A DNA stretch of 64,000 bases from Terebella lapidaria (lineage: Eukaryota; Annelida; Polychaeta; Terebellida; Terebellidae): contig OX424556.1 in NCBI GenBank assembly GCA_949152475.1, positions 868,001 to 932,000 on the forward strand, written 5' to 3'. Position 1 is the first letter of the stretch; the number at the start of each line of letters is the position of its first letter. Under the pieces are notes generated by a model that saw nothing but the letters and a program-made list of their open reading frames with translations, was not told the origin of the DNA and did not search any database. Positions 56,641-64,000 of the stretch are shown piece by piece. A program made the translations under genes and the position numbers.

Positions 56641-58123
56641 TCATATCCATGCATTATCCCTCACTCCCCCCTCCAAAGCCTGGTTTACTAGTGTGTGTAC
56701 ATGGTAAAAGAATGAAGTTCCATCCCACAGAATACAATAGTTGGTTAATAAGCCAACACACATGACACAACATGCTTGGGGAATGATTTGCCCTGTCTGC
56801 ATTTATATTGTACAAACATGTATTGTTTGAATGTTTTGTTATTCAACTCTATTTCACATGCAATGACCAAATCATCATTGTTTTAGTTAGCTGGCAAATG
56901 TTTGGCTTTGGTTATAATATGAATGCGAAAATTCCGCTGTATTGTACAAGTTTTGAAATCACAAAATTGGCCAAGATGACACAGCATTCTTTTAGTCACA
57001 TATCATTTTATATTTGACAGGAGCACCTGAAAAATATCACGAACATTCTGATTAAATATACTAGTACGCTGAATAATATTGGCTGGGTAATTGTCCATTC
57101 ATTTGGGGTGGCAAATGTCTGGTGGGCCAAGTTGTCAAGATGATAGAAAGCAGTTCTGGTAAGAAACTGTCTGATGAGCTCTCACTCTTACCCACATACA
57201 ATGGCCTATGTATCCTTTTTTCTCAGTCCAGTATGACCATTTGAAATGATAAGAACAAAATGGGGGATGCCACAAAGCCTATAGGCTTTTATGTCTAGTT
57301 TCTACTCTAGATTAAAGTTAACGTTAAAGTTGCATTTCCTTATTATGATTTTGGTGCAAAAAGATTAAAATTGGTCTTCCCTCTGTGTTTTTCATGTATT
57401 TTTTACATAAACCATGAATTTGGTGAAAATGCGTGATTTTGCAAAACAAAGAGGGGCCTCCCAAGAAATTGCTTCACATGGCATGCATATATATGACTTA
57501 TTTGTGCCTAAGAGATGCTGTTTCCAATGTGCAAAACAAGAAAAGCTCTCAGAATATATGTGTTATTGATATAAACACCGTTTTCGAGGAAAAAATGCAT
57601 GTTTTAATTTTCGACCGAACTAACAGAATTCCAGTTTAGCAGCTCAACTCCCAATGTTATTATATTATATGTTATTAAATCCCATAAAAGTGAATTATAT
57701 ATCATATTTTGGAAGATTTGATACCAGATTGACGATGATTTGCTTATTTTTGCTTGTGTAGCTGACCCTTTTATGTCATTTCGGTCCAATTTTTGTGATA
57801 TAATTAATATTTATAATTCCATGTGGCGCACATAATTCGTGGTTCTTTACAACAAAACTGCATCCTGGTTCTTAAATACCTCAACCACTGTAGTATGTGA
57901 TAACGTTAGCACCTGACACCAAAATTTGTAGCATCCATAATGAAATAACGTATTGATGGGCCAATTCCCTTTTTACGATTTTACAATGGAATGAAGTCGG
58001 TTATTGGCCCATAAATCCAAAGTGATATAACTTGTACCCCTGAAACTTTGTACACATGTCATCTAGATTAAATCATTCATCACAATTTATCATCATATGG
58101 TCGTGACATCAGGATCCCATACT
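56641..58123. other. AT-rich intergenic stretch
   Basis: No gene is recognised. At 57262-57298 a hairpin AAAGCC-TATA-GGCTTT is followed by TATGTCTAG and T, which closely resembles the P1 3' terminus; preceding element sequence cannot be delimited. Short ORFs have no domain support. Confidence 0.45.
57262..57298 (+). mobile_element. P1/Helentron-type 3' terminus
   Basis: GGGGATGCC, the hairpin AAAGCC-TATA-GGCTTT (57274-57289) and ATGTCTAG (ending 57298) next to T match the order hairpin, about 5 bp, CTAG, T seen at 33718-33746. Confidence 0.5.
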
Positions 58124-58640
58124 ATTCAGGCATGACAACACCAATCATATTGCTTCATATCCGCTACAGTCAGAGAATTCCCTATTTTGAAAACGAGGGA
58201 TGCCCTTGATCGCCCGCAGAATGGTGGGGGATATTTTGCCATGGCTGGTTGTTGACCCGAGCTGGTGGCCATTGCACACGAATAGTTTCAAGACCACAGC
58301 ACGCACAGAACGGCTCGGACGACGAACTAGATTCTATAAAACTGTTCACTAATACGAGTTGTTCACTGATCGGAGGTGTTCACTAATGGAAGTTTGACTG
58401 TATATGGGTTGTCAGGCATAAAAATCAGTCGTTTTAAGGGGCTACCCTCAGAATTAGAGCTGTAGCAAAAAATCCAATTTATCAACATATATTTTCCTTA
58501 CAATAGTGAGATGAGGAAATGAATTAGCTTTGTATATAAGCTGCTAAGGTTCATCTTGTTCTGGGACGGAGCTATGGAGACTTGAATTTGGTTTTTTTAT
58601 TATTGTTTTGTATGGCCGAAGGAATTAGTGAAATCTGTCC
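58124..58640. repeat. Duplicated segment, copy 2
   Basis: The partner of 55316-55826, in the same orientation about 2.8 kb away. It carries an extra stretch of about 70 bp (58328-58400, with the motif TTCACTAAT or TTCACTGAT repeated) that copy 1 lacks. Confidence 0.75.
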
Positions 58641-59629
58641 TTTTGTTTTTCCCACCGGCCATTTCGCTGTCAGCTGTCATTCGCTAGGGGTCTCTGAGGT
58701 TTGCACAAATATACAACTCGGCATCATGCAGTTTCAATCTTCTGAACGATGACAACTATTTCAGAAGTTCAGAGTGAGATAAAATCTTCCAGAGGGGTTG
58801 TGCGACTGTCGAAGTTAAACTATCGGCACTTTTGTAAGGATGGGAGTTATGTAACTAGATTCTATATACCAAAAGTTTTACCAACAGTATACGCACAGCC
58901 ATTTCCTGTTTCAGAATTTCTTGTCAGCAGTGAAGAAAAAAAATCTTTATTCACTCACTTTGTGTATATTATTCATGACACAATAGATTTATGACGGTCT
59001 TGGATAGTCAGGCAGTACCTCGTTTTTTATGCAACTTTACTGCCTGTCTCTGACCCAGTCCCAGGCCAGAGCCATTCCTGGCAAGTGTATAGGAGTCTAG
59101 CACACCTTTGCCTTGGCTTTGCTGTGTCACTCATAATCATACATGCAACCGACTCGGAATTTAGCTGTTTAGTACGTGCGGAGTGTTCTCAAAGGCCCTA
59201 CAACTTGAGAAATCATTATTTGATGTATCAATCGAAATAACTGATAACATGATGTTGATTGTTGTGATTTTTTGACAGCGTCCTTGACCTTGAAAAACAA
59301 CTGTTCAATGACGAAACTTCCGGCTTCATCACATTTATAGTCGGCGTAAGGATATAGATCTAGTACAATAATATACTTTGCAGCAAATATTTACTTTTCG
59401 TTTGCATTAAAATAATATACAGTAAAATTCGTGATATAAAGAATGTAATATTCAATGTTTTGAATCAATTATTAAAAGTTTCAAATGAGAACATTTGGGG
59501 ACTAATTCTTTTTTGTGTATGGATACATCTTCATAATGCTGGCTATTCGGTAACAAAATTTGCGAGGACGGAATCTTTGTTTTCCAGAGCCGAAATTTTA
59601 TCTAGATTTTCAATGAGTTGGTCGCCAAG

Positions 59630-59721
59630 ATGCCGAAGTGTAAACCATCGACAAAGATAATACCCGCAACATGTGCCTGGCTTTTGTTGCTTGGCTGCAC
59701 GACTTTATTTTACTATTTTTC
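59630..59721 (+). CDS. First coding exon of a ZDHHC5/8-type palmitoyltransferase
   Basis: The ATG at 59630 (context GCCAAGATGC) opens 30 codons plus 2 nt, ended by a strong donor, TTTTTC|GTAAGTG. The peptide MPKCKPSTKIIPATCAW continues into a hydrophobic LLLLGCTTLFYYF. Vertebrate ZDHHC5 and ZDHHC8 start with a basic KPSKYIPV-type stretch followed by a hydrophobic segment ending TTLFFAF, so register and composition agree. These enzymes add palmitate to cysteines of membrane-associated proteins. The catalytic DHHC region is not in the window; the next exon must lie beyond 64000 or be unrecognised. A 30-residue match by eye is suggestive, not proof. Confidence 0.55.
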
Positions 59722-60022
59722 GTAAGTGTACAGTAGAGCTTTGATCCCCCTAAGGCCTAAGTGACTAACACTAGCCTAGGCTAGGCCTAACAGAGTTAGC
59801 CCACAGACTAGGCTAATCAGTCAGTCACCTGCTCAATCAGTCTGCTCAAATCAGATGAAATAAATAGGGGCTCTTAATCGTAATATGACGAGTCAAGATA
59901 GTGGATATTTTCATGTTTGAAATCAGATTCAACTGTAAAGTCAGTGGGCAATTTGTATCTGTGTACATGGTACGAACATCATATTTTCTGACGCTTACCA
60001 CAAGTACGGCCGACACGGAGCA

Positions 60023-60290
60023 ATGGCTATCCTAGATCCAGAGTACCCACTCTCTTTGCACTCGAGAGTGGGGTACTCTGGACGTATGGTCGCTCTAGAT
60101 CCAGAGTACCCACTCTCTTTGCACTCGAGAGTGGGGTACTCTGGACGTATGATCGCCCTAGATCCAGAGTACCCAATCTCTTTGCACTCGAGAGTGGGGT
60201 ACTCTGGACGTATGGTCGCTCTAGATCCAGAGTACCCACTCTCTATGCACTCGAGAGTGGGGTACTCTGGATGTATGGTCGACCTATTAA
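60023..60290. repeat. 72-bp palindromic minisatellite, four units
   Basis: Each unit holds CCAGAGTACCCACTCTC, a loop of about 9 nt and GAGAGTGGGGTACTCTGG, so it can fold into a hairpin with an arm of about 17 bp and one mismatch. Units are joined by CGTATGGTCGCTCTAGAT. The hairpin makes the array read almost the same on both strands, hence similar ORFs in both directions. Confidence 0.93.
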
Positions 60291-60439
60291 TCAGCTGGTT
60301 ATATGAATGAAAAAAGCCACAACATTCCTGCCATACCCAGGACATACCCCTTTCTGACTCGCTCACAGCCCTAGACGATAGTTTCACATGTATCAGGGAT
60401 GAACTTTGAGCTTGACCTCAACTTTTTTGTGTGATCTGT

Positions 60440-60655
60440 GATGCTGAGTCGGTTGCTCAGTGGTAGAGCGCTCGCCTCATAAATGAGTGGTCCTGGGTTC
60501 AATCCCAAGTCTCGCTCCCTGGTGAATGTAGCACCTGATATTTTGTCCCTCGGCCCGGAGAGGACATTAAACTTGGTGCTGGGTGAGTATTATGGTTGCT
60601 GCACCGGGATTCTCAGCAGTGGTGATGGGGAAGCTGACAGATGTACCTGATCTGC
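60440..60655 (+). mobile_element. tRNA-derived SINE
   Basis: The head has an A box (GGTTGCTCAGTGGTAGAGC) and a B box (GGGTTCAATCCC) with a tRNA-like D arm and a CTCATAA anticodon-type loop. It is followed by a body of about 140 bp (CACCTGATATTTTGTCCCTC, CGGAGAGGACATTAAACTTG). No clear A-rich tail is seen, and a P3 element starts at 60661. A free-standing tRNA gene is less likely, because the acceptor and T stems do not pair fully. Confidence 0.65.
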
Positions 60656-60660
60656 TTTTT

Positions 60661-61249
60661 AGCTTACCGGCCCATAAGGGCCGATAAGCTATTGTCGTGG
60701 TTTTTCGTCCGTCGTCGTCATCGTCGTCCGCCACATCATCTGTTAACATTTTTTGTCTTTTTTTCGGGCTGATGAATTTGTCCATAAATTTGTGTGAATA
60801 TGTATTGGGTCAATACCCCCAGACGTTTTTTTCCATTTTTTTTATTGAATCAATTATGCAGATTTGGCGGCCATTTATATGCCGAAAATGGCCGTTTTTG
60901 CATGTTTTCAACTTTGAAAATTATTTTCTCAAAAACTGTCAGATCAGTTTAGAGATTTCAGTTTCAAAATGTTCCTGTCATGTATCTTTGTAATGTGTAT
61001 AAGTTTCGATGCTCTTGAATCACGGACTGAGTGTGGTGGCCATTTTGATGTTGTTTATGGGGCCCAAATAGGACTTTCCAATGTTAAATTCTCCTATGCA
61101 ATATAATGGGCCACAATGTTCTTGATATCTCACTTAATATTGAGATTAGAGACTTGGAATCAATTGTGGACATGTAGGAAGTGATATATGCTGAATATTC
61201 TCGTGACCGGACGTTGTCTGCAGTTTATCACAATGAAATTAAATTTTTT
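60661..61249 (+). mobile_element. P3-family element, 5' part
   Basis: The 5' palindrome AGCTTACCGGCCC-ATAA-GGGCCGATAAGCT (60661-60690) follows a run of T. Then come a CGTCCGTCGTCGTC tract, P2-like internal blocks (TTTGGCGGCCATTT, TGTATAAGTTTCGATGCTCT) and part of a core unit. It is interrupted by a P2 5' end at 61250. Confidence 0.72.
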
Positions 61250-61389
61250 AGGTTACCGGACCTATGGTCCGATAACCTATTGCCGTCACGTTGCGTCCGT
61301 CGTCCGTCCGTCGTCCGGCGTCCGTCGTCCGTCCACAGCTGTATCTTTAAAGTTTACAGGCGGATTTTTCTGAAATTTTGCACAAAAAA
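61250..61389 (+). mobile_element. P2 5'-end fragment
   Basis: AGGTTACCGGACC palindrome at 61250, a CGTCCGTCGTCCG tract and the TTTCTGAAATTTTGCACAAA block. It is cut off at 61389 by the 3' hairpin of the next element. Confidence 0.8.
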
Positions 61390-63101
61390 TTAGCCCAAAG
61401 GCTAAGATAGGTTACCGGACAATTTTGGTTTGGCCATGGCAGCATTGGCAGGTAACAGACCTTGAGATTTACCAATCAAGGTTCGCAGTGTAAACATATG
61501 ACCTTGGGATTTACCAATCAAGGTCATCCGTATGAACTTCGATGTAACCATTACATGTATGTGTGCGGCATTTGATATTCTATATGTTGGGTGGAATCGT
61601 TTAGGCCGCCTAGGTCAATTTACACATTCCAAGTCAGACATTTGGCACTCAAGGTCATCTGACGTCAAGTTCAAGGTCATCATTAGTTGTGCCATATATG
61701 TCTTCCTATATGTTCATAATGCAAACATGAGCTCTCTCTGCAAGCATTTCATCTACAAAGGCAAATCTGGGCATTTTTTGACCCCAAAATGGCTGTTTTG
61801 ACCTTTCAAGGTCATCGAAGGTCAAATTCAAAGTCACCACACAAGTCGGCATATATGACTTCTCATTTGAAAGTGCCAATTTCTAAGCTCTATCTTCAAG
61901 CGTTCTATGAGTACAGTCCTGACAGCTCCCATTATGAAGGAAAAAAGTGCCGAAAATTTTCTAAGTCCAAAATTTTTTTCAAAGGGTGAAAAATTTTTTT
62001 TGCCTAGAAATGGCCCAAAATGGATAGTAATGTTATTTGGGGCGAAAAAATTTTTTTTCGCCGACTCGTCAAAAATTCAAAATGGCCGCCACACTGAGAT
62101 CGGCGATTCAAGGGCAACAAAACTTATACACATCACAGAGGTATATGAGAGGAATCTTTTTAAGCAAAAATCTCAAAACTGATCGGACAGTTTTTGAGAA
62201 AATACAGACCAGGTGCAAATTTGAGCATTTTTCGACCCAAAAATGGCTGTTTTGACCTTTCAAGGTCATCGAAGGTCAAATTCAAGGTCACCACACAAGT
62301 CGCCATATATGACTTTCCATTTGAAAGTGCCAATTTCTAAGCTCTATCTTCAAGCGTTCTATGAGTACAGTCCGGACAGCTCCCATTATGAAGGGAAAAA
62401 GTGCCGAAAATTTTCTAAGTCCAAAATTTTTTTCAAAGGGTGAAAATTTTTTTTTGCCCTAGAAATGGCCCAAAATGGATAGTAATGCGATTTGGGGCGA
62501 AAAAAATTTTTTTTGCCGACCCGCCAAAAATTCAAAATGGCCGCCACACGGAAACCGGCAGATTTAGGGCAACCAAACTTATACATATCACAGAGGTATA
62601 TGAGGGGAATCTTTTGAAACCAAAAACTCAAAACTGATCAGACAGTTTTTGAGAAAATGGCCGTCAAAGTCCAAAATTGAACGTTTTTCGACAAAAACGG
62701 TCGCCATTTTGAAAAAAATGCGAAAATCAAAAAACAAAAAAATACCTCCTTCTCAAAATATTTTTAGGCATTTTTGTGCAAAATTTCAGAAAGATTCCAT
62801 CGTTAACTTTAAAGATAAAAATGTTAACGCCGGACGGACGGACGGACGGACGGACAGGTGAACGGATGGGCGTTACGGGCGGACCCAATGTTAAATTTCC
62901 TATCTTAACTTTCCCCATAAGTCCTGAAAAAATCCCCATAAGACTGCACTTTTGGCTTAAACTGTGGTTGTGGGGCGTTTTCAGCTTTATTCCCCCTAAG
63001 AAATCCCCATAACTGCGTTCCGTTTGCCCGGACGGACGGACGGACGGACGACGGACGCAACGCCATGCCAATAGGTTATCGGACCAAAGGTCCGGTAACC
63101 T
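61390..63101 (-). mobile_element. P2-family element with both ends, about 1.7 kb
   Basis: The 3' hairpin TTAGCCCAAAGGCTAA (61390-61405) and GATAGGTTACCGGAC lie at one end. The 5' palindrome (GGACCAAAGGTCCGGTAACCT) ends at 63101. In between are two copies of the AAGTCGCCATATATG-to-GGTATATGAG block (61840-62180 and 62295-62640), the family's internal sequence, and a GGACGG tract broken by about 190 bp of unrelated sequence at 62860-63030. It is the best reference copy of P2 in the window. It encodes no protein of its own. Confidence 0.85.
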
Positions 63102-64000
63102 AAAATGCCTAAAAATATTTCAAGAGGAGGTTTTTTTTTAGTTTTTTGATTTTCGCAAATTTTCTCAAAATGGCGGCCATTTTTGACGAAAAATGGCCAA
63201 TTTTGGACTTTGGCGGCCATTTTCTCAAAAACTGTCTGATCAGTTTTGAGATTTTTGTTTCAAAAGATTCCCCTTATGTACCTTTATGATGTGTATAAGT
63301 TTTGTTGCCCTTGAATCGGCGGTCTCCGTGTGGCGGCCATTTTGAATTTTTGACGGGTCGGCGAAAAAAAATTTTTTTGCCCCAAATCGCGTTACTATCC
63401 ATTTCGGGCCATTTCTAGGCAAAAAAATTTTTTTCACCCTTTGAAAAAAATTTTGGACTTCGAAAATTTTCGGCACCTTTTTCCTTCATAATGGGAGCTG
63501 CCCGGACTGTACTCATAGAACGTTTAAAGATAGAGCTTAGATATTGGCACTTTCAAATGGGAAGTCATATATGGCGACTTGTGTGGTGACCTTGAATTTG
63601 ACCTTGGATGACCTTGAAAGGTCAAAATAGCCATTTTTGGGTCGAAAAATGCCCAAATTTGCAGCTTTTCTGTCTTTTCTCGAAAACTGTCTGATCAGTT
63701 TTGAGATTTTCGTTTCAGAAGATTCCCTCTATGTACCTTTATGATGTGTATAAGTTTTGTTGCCCTTGAATCGCTGGTCTCCGTGTGGCGGCCATTTTGA
63801 ATTTTTGACGGGTCGACGAAAAAAATTTTTTTTGCCCCAAATTGCGTTACTATCCATTTTGGGCCATTTCTAGGCAAAAAAATTTTTTTCACCCTTTGAA
63901 AAAAATTTGGGACTGAAAATTTTCGGCACTTTTTTCCTTCATAATGGGAGCTGCCTATACTGTACTCATAGAATGCTTGAAGATAGAGCTTAGAAATTAG
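63102..64000 (+). mobile_element. P2 internal sequence running out of the window
   Basis: Plus-oriented internal blocks (CTCAAAATGGCGGCCATTTT, GGGAGCTGCCCGGACTGTAC, CTTGTGTGGTGACCTTGAAT) start directly at the 5' end of the preceding element and are cut by the window edge. The block is present twice (63100-63640 and 63660-64000). Confidence 0.8.

Noticed and set aside
58749-58994. An 82-codon ORF of non-repetitive composition
   Set aside because: It is not in a repeat and reads plausibly, but I recognise no family, and no splice partner or conserved motif is visible; left uncalled.
59460-59660. A 66-codon ORF overlapping the ZDHHC exon in another frame
   Set aside because: The overlapping frame has the better start context, the membrane-segment match and the donor in phase.
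60452-60530. A free-standing tRNA-Met-like gene
   Set aside because: Stems pair only partly and a SINE-like body follows directly; treated as a SINE head.

Overview
The window is animal genomic DNA: split genes with GT-AG introns, many mobile elements and an unusual load of tandem repeats. The repeat types (pearl/HINE-like elements with tandem cores, a tRNA-headed SINE, a DIRS-like fossil) fit a marine invertebrate, perhaps a mollusc or another lophotrochozoan. That placement is inference from repeat style only.

Three host genes can be read. (1) A complete nine-exon gene on the + strand, 20911-29053, encodes the mitochondrial rRNA 2'-O-methyltransferase MRM1 (375 aa; all splice phases agree). 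(2) A complete eleven-exon gene on the - strand, 54884-45705, encodes a TLDc-domain protein of the MEAK7/EAK-7 type with an N-myristoylation start (393 aa; all phases agree). (3) At 59630-59721 (+) lies what looks like the first coding exon of a ZDHHC5/8-type palmitoyltransferase; the rest is not in the window.

Layout. 1-4430: a 24-bp satellite array split by a 5'-truncated LINE, then a 66-bp array. 4430-9530: an 83-bp array, a MITE and element fragments. 9530-20710: several copies of a palindrome-ended element family (here P2), with other elements nested in them. 20910-29260: MRM1. 29450-38370: stacked and nested P2 elements plus one complete P1 element with a 148-bp tandem core. 38373-43440: a DIRS-like fossil. 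44100-45175: P1 and P2 fragments. 45439-54884: the TLDc gene, whose introns hold three large minisatellites. 55330-58640: a duplicated segment, with a miniature LTR element in one copy. 59630-64000: the ZDHHC exon, a palindromic minisatellite, a SINE and more P2-type elements.

The most striking pattern is in the two complete genes. Tandem duplications repeatedly start inside an exon and run across a splice site or polyadenylation signal. In MRM1, exon 3 plus donor is present 8 times at 105 bp, the end of exon 8 plus donor 18 times at 84 bp, and the AATAAA region 3 times at 38 bp. In the TLDc gene, the exon 1 donor is doubled and the exon 6 acceptor tripled. The second notable item is a 393-bp miniature LTR element (55846-56238) whose 128-bp terminal repeats carry a tRNA-like sequence with A and B boxes. 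The third is the P1/P2/P3 group of elements with palindromic 5' ends and 3' hairpins, which look like non-autonomous Helentrons and scatter nuclear-receptor-type AGGTCA sites.
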